Shown: piece by piece, positions 12,752 through 24,173 of the stretch
Numbering within the stretch: position 1 is the first letter of the stretch
Layout: every line of letters starts with the position of its first letter
Source of the DNA: Halicephalobus mephisto
Taxonomy: Eukaryota > Nematoda > Chromadorea > Rhabditida > Panagrolaimidae
Direction of reading: 5' to 3'
Assembly: GCA_009193035.1 (NCBI GenBank)
Contig: SWDT01000041.1
Coordinates: forward strand, 248,001-312,000
Length of the DNA: 64,000 bases
Translations under genes and position numbers: made by a program
Notes under the pieces: model-generated
What the model was told of the DNA's origin: nothing
Databases searched by the model: none
What the model saw: the letters and a program-made list of their open reading frames with translations, nothing else

Positions 12752-14738
12752 ATGGCTGACGATGATATCGAATGGGATTCAGATGATCCAGCGGCCAAAA
12801 TGGTCCAAAAAATCGACTACTATTTCCTTTTTGTGCAATGCATAGGAGTTGTGATTGAATTAATGTTTCTCTACGTCATGTTCAGAAACTGGTGTATGAG
12901 GATTACGGTGTTAAAGAGTACTTTCTTTTATCTATTAACTTTGAAAACAATTAATGATCTTGTGTTTATGATCTATGTGATTGTAATTGATTTCTGGTGG
13001 GAAGAATTAGAAGATTATTATAGTGAAACCCAGGCCTTGATTTACACCTTTATTGTTGAAACTGATACATTATGCCAATTCATCATTGCTGTTAACAGAT
13101 TTACAGCTTTAATGACACCACTGAGACACGAGAGGGTAAGCTTCATAATTACTTCCGTAAACTTCAGATTTTTATTTTTTCTTTGAATTTGTACGCAATT
13201 TAGAAAATAATTAATCGTTTTTTATGGTCGGAAGAGCTGATATTCATATTTTTGGATGACAAAATTATTAGAAAGTTTTGTTGCAAAAAGTTCTAACAAA
13301 AAATGTCGTCATTATCTTCCATATTACTGTATATCTATTTATATCCTAATCTTTGGAAGTTAAATAGAAATACATAGCTTAATTTGAAAATCTTATAACA
13401 GAAAATGAGAGATTAAGCAACGAAAAGAATGACTAATCTCTCACAATAATATGTTGATAGATTTTTTGTATTTATCACGGGTACTGACGTGTTCCATGTA
13501 GTTCTACCTTAACTGAAGAGGAAACATTCTGTTTTATGTACCCAGCCACAATAATAACAGTACATTATAGCTCGAGGAGTAATTTAAAAACAACAGCTAA
13601 TGAGAGCATGCTGGAAAATGATAACATACAACTTTACGTTGTCACGCGGAATAAATTTGTTAGTCGCTTGATCAGCTTTAAATATAACGAGTCTGTGCCA
13701 AACATTACTCATCCTTGTAGGCAACCCGGCTTATATGATCATCCGGGAATTTCGTGTTCCTGGATAATACTCTTAAACTGTTTATGATTTGTCTAGTTTT
13801 TAAAAGACAAACATTAATCTAACTTTTTAGCGGTGATAGTAAATTTTTTGTTTTGAAGATCTCACTGGTTTTTTGGTTTAATTTTTTCAAAATCATGCTC
13901 TTATATTTTTAAACCTAGTAGAAGTTTAGGTAGCTTATTGCATAAAAACCGAAAGCAGATTAAGTTTACTTAATTGCGAAGGATTTCAAAAAACTAGAAA
14001 AGATAAAATTATTCCGATAGCCTTGAATGAAATTCTTGGCATCGATAAATAAGATCATAATAACGTTCATCTATCAAAAACTATTCTAAAACAATAATAT
14101 GGTCAGATATCTTTGATCATTTAGTTATGCTGATAACCAGTAATTAAATATAACTTAATCGTGAGTTTTTTCAGATTTGGTCTTCTACTGTCACTTTCTC
14201 CGTGCTGGCCATCATCCCCTGTTTCTCAGTTCTATTATCTTTTATAAATATTCGACTACATGCAACTAGCGGCGATGTTATCACAACCCTTTTTGAATCT
14301 CACACGTTTATTCTAATCATTTCCTCCTTAATTCTCGTCTCCATTCCTGTTATGAAGGATTTTTGCAAGTCCAAATCAACGAACTCTAACTCTATCTCCA
14401 GTATCGAGCTACCAAAAATCATGTCAACTAATCTTAGAAAACAAAAGGCCGAAAAACAGCTACTCTACGAAACAATCTTCGTTTGCTTCTGGAAGGCAAT
14501 CAATACTATCAGTAATATCACATACCAGAAGGCAGAGTTCTCCGAATTTGGTGAATTATTATTAAGTTTCATTATCGATGTTGCTACTTTCACTGGAAAT
14601 GTTGGTGGACTGATTGTGCTTCCATTTATCTCAAGTGTTGCCAGAACAGGATTCAAACAAGCTTTTGGGATTAAAAAACATGGAAGAACCATAACTGTCG
14701 TCCCAGGATCCACCAAAACCAAACTAAGTGGTCACTAA
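12752..14738 (+). CDS. 7TM chemoreceptor, Srg-superfamily-like (receptor 5)
   Basis: Exons 12752-13135 and 14175-14738 give 315 aa. The N-terminus is MADDDIEWDSDDPA. TM1 ends in FLYVMFRNW, the Phe-Arg-Asn form shared only with receptor 6. TM3 ends QFIIAVNRFTALMTPL, and TM4 begins IWSSTVTFSVLAIIP. TM7 with its tail reads TGNVGGLIVLPF then SVARTGFKQAFGIKK. The 1039-base intron has an open stretch of 83 codons (13536-13787) that lacks support and is treated as intronic. The last 127 bases of the intron and the first 57 bases of exon 2 are almost identical to receptor 6. No AATAAA overlaps the stop here. Confidence 0.85.
14048..14231 (+). repeat. Intron/exon tract shared with receptor 6 (copy A)
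   Basis: This stretch of the receptor 5 intron plus the start of exon 2 aligns without gaps to 16327-16510 in receptor 6, with only a handful of differences by eye. It includes ATATCTTTGATCATTTAGTT. The flanking intron sequence is not similar, so the tract is more conserved than its surroundings. Confidence 0.7.
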
Positions 14739-15465
14739 GTACCCACAATACTGTATATAATTGTGCAAGAAAATTAATTATACTTACGTAATTCAGTAAC
14801 CTTTTATCTTTCAGCAATTTAATAAAGTAAAAAACACGTATTGGAGTACAAAAAGTAATGTCTGTTTCAGAGATATGAACCTGTCTTAAATAGTAGACGG
14901 AAAATTGTGTATTTTTACAGTCTCATGTTACTAAACAACCTGAAGAGCTTCTTGATGCGGTGGAAGTTTACGATAAGAAAGAAATTTGTGTCACTGCATT
15001 CAGGATTCTCACAAAGTTAATTTCTCATTAGCATTTTAACGGTACTGATTAGGTACTTGTTTCTTAGTTTTTGCAAAAACCACATACACACATAAATTTA
15101 ATTCAAAGAACTAAAAAAGTAGAACATCATCAAAGAATGAAGCATTCAATTTTTTATAAACAACTAGACACTAGATTTGATTATCATTCTTTTCAAAATG
15201 AATTTGCCTCATCGTGATCTTTGCAATTTAATAAAGTTATTATGGAGTTCTAAGCCATTTGAGATCAAAAGTACACTCTTGAAACGTCTGACGTAGCCTA
15301 AATTTCGGCATAAAAATTCAAACAAATGTAGAATAGCTCTTAATAAAGTTTATTTTATGAATTGCGTTTTTAACATCTATGAAATTACCTCCTACTTCAT
15401 GTTCCAATAACTCCATTAGCTGGTTCATTAACATTTATTCTTCAGTTTCATTTTGAAGTACGATC

Positions 15466-17002
15466 ATGGCTGACGATCATAACGATTGCCATTCTCATAA
15501 TCATATCGATGAGAATTCGGATCGTCATGTCAAATGGGATTCAGCTGATTCAGCGATCAAAGTTATTCAAAAAATCAACTACTATTTTTTGTTCGTACAG
15601 TGCATAGGAATTGCTATTGAATTAATATTTCTCTACGTCATGTTCAGAAACTGGTGTATGAGGATTACGGTATTGAAGAGTACTTTCTTTTATCTATTAA
15701 CTTTGAAAACAGTCAATAATCTCATTTACATAATATTAGTGATTATGATTGGCTTCTGGTGGGAAGAGTTAAAAGATTATTATAATCAGACACAAGCGAT
15801 GATATTGTCTTTCATTATTGAAATTGATACGTTATGCCAATTTGCTATTGCTGTCAACAGATTTACAGCTCTAATGACACCGTTAAAACATAAGAGGGTA
15901 AGTTTCAAAATTGTTTCCATAGAATTCTTATTTGAGCATTTTCTTTGAATTTGCGAATTTAGGAAATAATTAATCGTTTTTTAATGACCGGAAGAGTCAA
16001 TAACTATTTTCGTACGCTCAAAATCATCAAATAATTTTTACTGCAACAATTTCTGATACAAAATACTTTCATTATCGTTCGTACTACTGTAGATTTCTTT
16101 GATTCTAATTATAATTTAAGTAGAAAGACAAAGTTTAATTTGAAATTATTTCAACAAAGAACGGAGAAAATAAGGAATATCGCAATTCAAGCTTCTTGCA
16201 GTGATACACAGATGTTTCTGTTTGAAGAAATATTCATGACTTTGGTTCTTTAGAAGACAGACATTAGTGTATCTTTTTAACTGTAACAACAAAAATTCCG
16301 TCTTGAAGATCTCAATAATATTCATAAATAAAATCATAATAACGTTTATCTATCAAAAACTATTCTAAAACAATAACATGGTCAGATATCTTTGATCATT
16401 TAGTTATGCTGATGACCAGTAATTAAATATAACTTAATCGTGAGTTTTTTCAGATTTGGTCTCCTACTGTGACTTTCTCCGTGCTGGCCATCATCCCCTG
16501 TCTCTCAGTTTTACTGGCTTATGTACATATCCAGTTGCACAAGGCTAGTACTCATGTTATCGCAAGCATTTTCGAATCTCACCAGATTATTTTGGTCATT
16601 TGCTCCTTAATTCTCGTTTTCATCCCTGTTATGAAGGATTTCTGTCGATTCAACCCAACCAACTCCAACTCTATTTCTGCTACCGAACTTTCAAAAATGA
16701 CATCAACTAATATAAAAAAGCAAACAGCAGAGAAACAACTACTCTACGAAACAATCTTCGTCTGCTTCTGGAAAACAGTCAATATTTTCATTAATATGCA
16801 ATATCACAGAGAAGAGATCTCTCACTTTGATGAATTTTTATTTGGTTTCATTATCGATGTTGCTACCTTCATCGGAAATGTTGGTGGATTGCTTGTGCTT
16901 CCGTGTGTTTCAAGTGTTGCCAGAAAGGGATTCAAACAAGCTTTTGGGATTCAGAAAAATGGAAATAATATAACTGTCATCCTAGGATCCACTAGAACCT
17001 AA
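15466..17002 (+). CDS. 7TM chemoreceptor with His-rich N-terminus (receptor 6)
   Basis: Exons 15466-15897 and 16454-17002 give 326 aa. The first exon is 432 bases, 48 longer than in the other five, because of a 16-residue insertion near the N-terminus rich in His, Asp and Asn (segment NDCHSHNHIDENSD). The outside face of a 7TM protein carries the N-terminus, so this could bind metal ions, which is inference. After the insertion it resumes as VKWDSADSA and then follows receptor 5 closely (FLYVMFRNW, NRFTALMTPLKHKR, IWSPTVTFSVLAIIP). The C-terminus is shorter (VILGSTRT). The 3' flank (AATTTAATAAAGTAAAAAAC) is shared with receptor 5. It appears intact. Confidence 0.85.
16327..16510 (+). repeat. 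Intron/exon tract shared with receptor 5 (copy B)
   Basis: Partner of 14048-14231. Equal length and gap-free alignment indicate recent duplication or conversion covering the intron end, the acceptor and the start of TM4. Confidence 0.7.
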
Positions 17003-18126
17003 ATAGTCACTAAATACATACAATACTGTATTTAATTGTGCAAGAAAATTAATTATATTTACGTAATTGAGTAATCTTTTATATTTCAGCAATTTAATAA
17101 AGTAAAAAACATTCAACTTTAGTATTTTTGAAATTTCGAAAGAACAAAGTTGTATGCCTTTAGTCATAATATGAGAAATCAAGTTACTTCTTTTGATGTA
17201 ATTTTCAATGGTAGCTTTATTTTGCTACATCTATTACAGTTGTTGCAGAAAATAGGTGAATTTCTGGCACACGAGAACTTAATCACGTCCAAATGTGAGT
17301 AGGTTACTGCGTCAGCGATAATGGTCAATATAAGGGTTAATTTTGAACGATTGTATGTTGTCTTTATTATTGCGTAATTGTGTTCCTTTTTTACTATGTA
17401 TTGGATGGTACTATTGAAAAACAAAGAGAGATCATTAAATTATCTGCAGCAATTCAGTATTTAATACATGCACAATATCGCATATATAATTCCCTTAAAT
17501 AGACAATGCCAGTTGTTTACAATAATGAATAAAAGTGCATTCATCCGACTTTGCTATTTTTCTTCAAAACCGCAATCTCAGCTTGAAATTTCTTAAAAAT
17601 GACGAAAACAACTCGATAATGTTCAAAAATGGCTGTTTTTGGTTGCTAAATATGACTATGATATAAAACTAAACACTTTTTGAACGTCAAGACAAATAAT
17701 TCACGATCATAAATGATCTTTGTGGTTTATTTTCATTGTTTCTGCAGCGTCATCTATTTTCTTCGATTTTTTAAGTATTTAATTTAAAATAGTTTCTATA
17801 TATAAAATTGTCGATTCCTAACATAGTAAAGTTTCCAGAATTTTCTTTAATTTCAATTTTGAAATTCATTATAATTAGATTTGGCTGAAATTCATCTTAT
17901 AACATTTCTCGACATACACCAATGAGTAAATTTCGAAACTAATTTCCTTTTGTATAATTGTTAACATTATTTAGTCTGAAAATTGTCAGATGAATTCACG
18001 TGATTTGATAATTCTAGTTCATCAGTAAGTTGATTTTCTCAAACGACCGCTTTTAATCCATGCCTATAAACTTTGCTAATAACAACAGCTTATGTTTTTG
18101 CCTGTTTAGATTTCAATTGAGGATTA
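17003..18126. other. Intergenic gap before the sphingomyelinase gene
   Basis: Roughly 1.1 kb. A minus-strand open stretch (17179-17424, containing FCNNCNRCSK) has no splice partners or family match and is not called. Otherwise it is AT-rich sequence without recognised elements. Confidence 0.45.
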
Positions 18127-18132
18127 TGATAA
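18127..18132 (+). promoter_or_regulatory. TGATAA GATA-type site upstream of sphingomyelinase
   Basis: TGATAAG lies about 75 bases before the probable ATG at 18205. In Caenorhabditis, TGATAA is the preferred site of intestinal GATA factors (ELT-2). A single hexamer in AT-rich DNA is weak evidence; its position and its recurrence before other secreted-protein genes here give it some weight. Confidence 0.35.
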
Positions 18133-18204
18133 GAATCCCTTTCTTCTACAACAAAAAGCTATTTTAACTTCTGCTCGAAACAATTGGGTTTATTGTCATC
18201 CAAA

Positions 18205-21200
18205 ATGGAAAAAAATGTTTTAAAATTTATACTTCTGGGGATTGTGTTATTTCAATCTGCCATTAGTATTCCGTTGAGTCTCAATAGATTAGAAATGGGA
18301 AGTTTTAGCAATTTTAATGAATTAAAATATTTTTGCGATTTAGGTAAAGAAGGCATTGGCCGCCAATCCGAAAGATCCTACGACATGTCAAATCTGCAAA
18401 TTGGTTATTGAAGGAGTTAGGATCATGGTTGCACAGAACAAGACAGAAGAGGAAATCGACAAATTTGTGATGTATGTTTCTAACTAAAATCTATTGATAC
18501 CGTTTTCTTTAAAAATTAATTTTCATTTTGCCAAAAGAATAGAGCAAACTGTTGAATTTTAGTTCTGAAATGAACGGTGATTTCATTACTTTTAGCACTA
18601 CTTTTTGCCTTTCAATGTTCATATATCTCCAGTTAGTTATTCGATATAAAAAACAAAAAAAAATAGTAGAAATTACTTAAGAACTACATTAGAAGCAATG
18701 AGATCACTTTTCGCACCGAAACTAAAATTCACGAATTTGTTCCATTCTCTTAACCCATTCTATATATCTTCCAATTAATTGTTTCAGTGACATCTGTGTC
18801 AATTTCAAGATTGAACAGCCCTACGTTTGCAAAACCATCGTAAACGACCTCAGGAATGAACTCTATTTTGTCGTCGAATACTCCATCTTGGAACCTCATG
18901 AATTCTGTGGTATCTTTATCAAGAATTGCTCCCAAGCAATAAACCCCCTCGATCAGCCTTGGCCTTTGCATATTCCAGAGAATAAGCCTGCAGTAAAGCC
19001 TTGGCCAATTCCTGAGGTCGGTTCTTTTTGATAAGCTAGAATCTGTTAATCAGGAAAAATGATCCTTATTTTCGACCATAGAGAAAAGCTATTTATTGAA
19101 CACAAAGATGAAGAATCTTTGGATGAGGATTATAGATTAATTTCTACCTGTAAATTTTGATTTCAGCCCGGAAAACCGACAATGAGGGTTTTGCACTTGG
19201 CAGACATCCATATTGATAGACAGTATGCTGTCGGTAGTGAAGCAGATTGTGCAACCGAAACAGGAGACAATTTCCTTACTTTCTGTTGTCGCAACTATCC
19301 TCCAGAAAAAGACGTCAAAAGCCCTGCAGGACAATTCGGAATGCCACAGGAGTGTGATATCCCTTTCATCACCTTTGAAAAAGCAATGGAACATATTTCC
19401 CAGCAAGAAAAATTCGACTACATTATTATCACCGGGGATCTGGAGCCTCATGCCATCTGGGATTACACGAGAGAGACCACAGCCGCGAATATCGTAAACG
19501 TCACGGAGACAATCTTGAAGTACTTCCCTAACACTCCTGTTTACCAAGCTGTGGGGAATCATGAAGGGGTTCCATCAGACTCTTTTGCTCCTCATAGTAT
19601 CCCTGAATACGATAGTAGGGGACCTCAATGGCTGTATAGTATTTTCAACGAGCAATGGGGACACTGGCTACCAACTAACGTGAAGGAATCTCTTCAATAG
19701 TAAGTTCAGTCAAATATAACAATCTAATATGGATTATCTAGTTTTATAAAATATATAGCATCAGACAGAAGATAGAAGACATTTACTTTTTACAACTTTT
19801 GATTCAGTTAACTATCTGTTACTGAAATGTCGATAATGTGTAGCTATTATCAATTGTTTCAGCAGTAATTAATTTTGATCACGAATTGCTTTTCATGAAC
19901 TTTTTTATGCACTTAAACCTGGCTACTGTTAAAGTAATTGCTAGTACACACAAAAAAGCATAACTTTTGGTCCAGTAACAAATGAAAATTGTCACTATTA
20001 TATTTTAATTTTTGTCATAAAGTTAAATATTCATAAAAATGTGATAATTGTGTCGTATTTTAAAATTGTTACACAATCAAAAGTTACGCTTTTTGTGTGT
20101 ACTAGCAATTACTTAAACAGTAGCCAGATTTAAGTGTATAAAAAAGTTCATGAAAAGCAATTCGTGATCAAAATTAACTACTACTGAAGTAATTGATAAT
20201 AGCTACACATTACCGACGTTTAAGTAACAGATAGTTAAGTGAATCAAAAGTTGTAAAAAGTAAATGTCTTCTATTTTTTGCCCGATACTATTATTTCTTG
20301 AAATCTTGTAGGACTTTTAGAGCTATTTAAAACTGAAAGTTTTGAAAATTCATGTCAAAATAATTTTATATAGCATCCATTTCCAAGCCCTATAATGCTG
20401 TGATTTTCAGCCGAGGAAGTTACTCCTTCAGACCTTTCAAGGGATTAAAGATAATTTCATTGAATTCTGTATACTGTTCAGAATTTAACTTGTGAGTTGT
20501 TAGAGAACAAATTAGTAGAAGCTACTTTTGTTTTTCCTGATTTTAAAACTAATTTTTAGTTATCTCTACATCAATGCTACTGATCCCGACCAGACTCTAG
20601 AATGGCTAACTAATGAACTTCTGGATTCAGAGAATAAAGGCGAAAAAGCTCACATAATCTCCCATATCCCTTCTGGAGACTCATATTGCCTCAAGGCATG
20701 GTCAGCAAATTACTATAAACTCATCAACAGATTCGAAAACACCATTGCTGCTCAGTTCTTCGGGCACACTCATCACGATCATTTTTATGTAAATTTTTAG
20801 GGGAAATTTACTGAAGAGTTTTTGTTTTCAGATGTATTACGACGATGCTAACCCGAAAAACAGAGCCACACATGTCGCTTTTATAGCTCCATCTCTGACT
20901 ACCGACAGCTACTTGAATCCTGCCTACAGGGTCTACACCATTGACGGAGATTATGACGGGTCCACTTTTACAGTACTCGATGAGGACAATTACTGGGTGA
21001 ACATTACCGAAGCTAATATGAAAGGAGAACTCAAGTTCGAGTTGGAGTACAACAAGAAGGTGAAATTTTAACGATTTTTGTTAAAAATATTTTTCTAAAA
21101 CCATTTCAGCAAGCCTTTGGACTCAAAGACATGTCTCCAGAATCCTTCAATGACCTTTTAAAGAGAATGCTGAACGACGAATCCTTATTGGACAAGTATA

Positions 21201-21328
21201 TTACTTACTATTTTCGAAACAACGTACAACTTTCGACTTGTGATTCTAAGTGCAAAAAGGAGTTCATCTGCCGGGCCATGACGGGAGAGGCTGGTAAGGA
21301 AGATGTTTTTTGTGCTGGAATTGAATAA
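18205..21328 (+). CDS. Acid sphingomyelinase (saposin B plus metallophosphoesterase)
   Basis: Hydrolyses sphingomyelin to ceramide and phosphocholine; the family is secreted or lysosomal and zinc-dependent. Exons read: 18344-18471 (saposin [15 protein letters not shown]), 18788-19016, 19167-19699, 20411-20491, 20560-20788, 20832-21059, 21110-21328, all joining in frame. Metal and active-site motifs are present in order: [38 protein letters not shown]. The family usually has GD(I/L)PAH; here it is GDLEPH, keeping the His. Conserved Cys residues of the C-terminal region ([13 protein letters not shown]) are present. The first exon is uncertain: a signal-peptide-like frame starts at ATG 18205 ([19 protein letters not shown]) but reaches the saposin frame only through a weak GTGTTA donor at 18244, so either that splice, another first exon, or a frameshift applies. 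The stop lies inside AATAAA. Confidence 0.88.
19772..20274. repeat. 500 bp near-palindrome in the sphingomyelinase intron
   Basis: The left arm starts ATAGAAGACATTTACTTTTT and the right arm ends with its complement; similarity runs through nearly the whole element to a centre near 20023. The core (about 19950-20103) has the ACACAAAAAAGCATAAC ends of the small MITE family found elsewhere in the window, so a small palindromic element seems to lie inside, or be a shorter relative of, a larger one. The host intron (19700-20410) consists mostly of this element. A transcript would fold into a long hairpin. Confidence 0.8.
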
Positions 21329-22199
21329 ATACAGTCAGAAAATAAATAATAATTGATTCCACCAACTTCGAAAATAATAATTATTGATAAAGTTCAACAT
21401 TAGTTCAGTAGTTGTCCAATTTCAGTTCAGAAATTAATAGTGCTTTTTATTACTCTATTGTGATTGTTATTTTTTACTTTTTTAATAAACAAAGCACTTT
21501 GCTTTCGGAAATTGTTTCAATGTTATAATTTTCTAATTATTTATGATTTAATATATAACCCTCACCACATGGAAGTGGACAAAGGTGATGTATCCATATA
21601 TGACCTTAATTCATAAATTCCTAGAATTTTCTAAGCAGCACATGTTTTTAAAAAGTTAATTACGAAATTACAAGGGCACGAAAAAACAAAAACGCAAAAT
21701 TGGAACGTAACTTGCTTTAATTTTATAAAACAGTTCCTCTCTTCAACTCGTACTAATTTTGATAGTTTTTTAAATCAGTGATTTTCTTACGTAATTGAAA
21801 TACTAACTAGATTGAACTACAAAAAGTCAATTTGAAAACGAAAGTAAGTCTTGCGAAATAAGGTAGGGAAATACTGCAGAGAAGCAAGTTCTAGAAAATC
21901 GCGTCGAGACAACTCCACTACGCCCACTGTTGCTTTTTATAAAAATAGTATTTATTATTTTTAAATTTTACTTTAAAATTTTTAATGTTTTTACTGAGTA
22001 ATCAAGAAATAGATTGGCCAAGTTAACTGATCAAACGTGAATGAAGTAAAAATTAGTCGGTTTTTTAAATGTGTTTATCGTCCTAAAATTCGTGTTTGTG
22101 AATATATCGCCAACACGCGAAAAACCAAATAACCAATGTTGTTTTCGTTCTTGTTGTGTTTTGTTTAATTTATTTTAAAGTTTGTTTTGTTTTAGATAT
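21329..22199. other. Intergenic gap with 5' region of gene pair member A
   Basis: No gene is seen in 21329-22080. At 22102 the sequence ATATCGCCAACACGCG precedes gene A; a near copy, ATATCGCCCACGCGCG at 24080, precedes gene B at a similar distance. TTTGTTTTAG just before the ATG could be a trans-splice acceptor. Confidence 0.45.
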
Positions 22200-23201
22200 A
22201 TGAGAACTCGTGTCGAATTGAAGTTTGCAAGAAGACGTGAAGATGTCCCTGACTACGACCCCAAGGAACCTTTGATGGACATTGACCCTAGTACCCCGAG
22301 GATTTCGTTCAGGAACTTGGATGATCTGCTGCAACGTCAATTTTACAAACTGTGTCCTCCGGCTGTTCTCCGGGATCTCTATTTCAGTTCGAAGACGATG
22401 AAGAGGATCAAGTGTCCTAAAACCTACGTTTCTTGGGACACGACAATCGGGCATGGAGCCCATCTTAAGAAGTTTGGTACAGTTATTTTTACATTAATTT
22501 TAATTTACATTAACATTTCAGTGAAACCAAATCGATCTATAGTCATCGAAATCAGAGGCAGATTGTCGCTTTGGAACGTGAAACCAGGGAACTTATCGAA
22601 GTACTTTGCCAATTACAAATTCCACCACTCCCATTTAAATTTATCCCTTAATATTCTGAATCCGGATGAATTTAGGGTCATTGTCAATCCGAACGTGACA
22701 GAAATCGACTTCAGTTACCATAATTGTCCAGACGGTCAGACCCTGAGGAGGTTTCTTGCAAGAATGCCATATTTGGAAACCTTTGAATACAGTATTCGTC
22801 ATGAGATTCCAACCTTTGCATCGATTCTGCTCAACTGGAAGCAAAAGGGCAAGCTAAAGAAGGTAATTTTGTACTGTTCGGTTATTGGAATTCATGAATT
22901 TTTTCTAAACCCAAAATTAGTGGCCAAATTCATGAACCGTCAAGCAGAAGACTTCAAAATTGAACTCTGTCATGTCTCTTGCGATCAAGTTCACTATGCA
23001 GAGGAAATTGGCAAGTATTTTTCCAAGGAAGAAACGGTAACAGACGACGGTAGATTTGTGATCTCTACTCCTCGTCACATTGACGTCAAACAAGAATTTC
23101 TCCGTCTTAGAAGCACTCCGTTGACAGATAAACCACGACGGAATTCATTGGTTTCTAGAGTAAACTCCGTGAGGAGATCTCTAAAAAAGTTGATTTTTTA
23201 G
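22200..23201 (+). CDS. Unrecognised nematode family protein A (F-box-like N-terminus?)
   Basis: Exons 22200-22476 and 22522-23201 join across a 45-base intron to give 318 aa. The ATG at 22200 is chosen because it follows an acceptor-like TTTTAG by four bases and is matched in gene B. The protein has no signal peptide or membrane helix. Residues about 35-68 (FRNLDDLLQRQF then CPPAVLRDLYFSSKTMKRI) loosely resemble an F-box followed by a beta-rich, leucine-patterned C-terminal part, as in nematode F-box/FTH or FBA proteins (substrate adaptors of SCF ubiquitin ligases). I cannot confirm this. The C-tail is basic and Ser-rich. Gene B is a tandem duplicate with near-identical exon 1 but strongly diverged exon 2. 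Confidence 0.7.
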   Translation: MRTRVELKFARRREDVPDYDPKEPLMDIDPSTPRISFRNLDDLLQRQFYKLCPPAVLRDLYFSSKTMKRIKCPKTYVSWDTTIGHGAHLKKFGTVIFTLILIYINISVKPNRSIVIEIRGRLSLWNVKPGNLSKYFANYKFHHSHLNLSLNILNPDEFRVIVNPNVTEIDFSYHNCPDGQTLRRFLARMPYLETFEYSIRHEIPTFASILLNWKQKGKLKKVILYCSVIGIHEFFLNPKLVAKFMNRQAEDFKIELCHVSCDQVHYAEEIGKYFSKEETVTDDGRFVISTPRHIDVKQEFLRLRSTPLTDKPRRNSLVSRVNSVRRSLKKLIF

Positions 23202-23361
23202 TTTTTTGAATAATTTGTTTATAAAGTTTATGTTACTGGTACTGTAGCTTTCTGTAGGGACTAAACAGGAAAATGATACAATGAAGATATCCGGATTCAA
23301 GTATTTTATATTAAGTAAACAATACTACAGAAATAAAATCTAAATTAATCACGAAAGTTGA

Positions 23362-23590
23362 CGGTATCTATTGCGGAACATGAAACGATTCCCGACACGA
23401 AAGTTTAGCGATGTTTGTTATGGAACATGAAATGACTCCCGACACGAAAGTTAACAATGTTTGTTATAGAACATGAAATGACTCCTGACACGAAAGTTAA
23501 CAATGTTTGTTATAGAACATGAAATGACTCCCGACACGAAAGTAGCGATGTTTGTTATGGAACATGAAATGACTCCCGACACGAAAGTTC
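23362..23590. repeat. 46 bp minisatellite, five copies
   Basis: Five tandem units of about 46 bases share GAACATGAAATGACTCCCGA followed by CACGAAAGTT, with a few substitutions between units, plus a partial unit before the first. It lies just downstream of gene A. A 63-codon open frame across it (from 23503) is a by-product of the repeat. The following stretch (23591-24079) shows no gene. Confidence 0.85.
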
Positions 23591-24173
23591 CTGAAGCGCG
23601 CAAGAATCGGCTGCACGAGAACTGCTATCCTTCTACTTGCGTTGATTTCGGATTTCTTTTTTTAAATTTTGTTTTTTCTTTAGTTAACTACTGAGTCAAC
23701 CCAAATACCGAAAATTAGTGTAAAAACGAAAAAATAAATCCTATAATATAGGGGAAGGAGCTGTCCAGCGATTCGTCAGAAGACACCGTCATTAGTTCTG
23801 ATTCTTCCGTCAACATTTGCATTGTAGATTTGTTCGCCAAATTTCATATTCTAGATTTTGGAAATGTACTTTAGAAAGATTAACAATTTGTATTCCCTGT
23901 AAAGAAATTTTCAAAAATATAACTTCCAATTTTTGTATTCTTTACAAATGCTCGATATTATCGGTATTTTTCATTAGATAGAAAACGAAAATTAACCGCA
24001 GTTGTTCTAGCCGATTAAGTGTGACAAAAATTACCCATTTTTTTAAAACAAAAACTTGTTAAAAATTACGCAAATTGATATATCGCCCACGCGCGGGAAT
24101 TTGCAAATAATCAACGTTTTTATCCGTGTTGTATTTTTTAAATTTACTTTAAATTCTGTTCTATTTTAGATAT

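Noticed and set aside
13536..13787. 83-codon frame in the receptor 5 intron
   Set aside because: No similarity to the matching intron of receptor 6 and no splice context; taken as chance.
18750..18971. Minus-strand frame opposite a sphingomyelinase exon
   Set aside because: Antisense shadow; the plus strand gives conserved saposin and linker sequence.
23503..23694. 63-codon frame with repeated EHEMTPDTKV
   Set aside because: By-product of the 46-base minisatellite.
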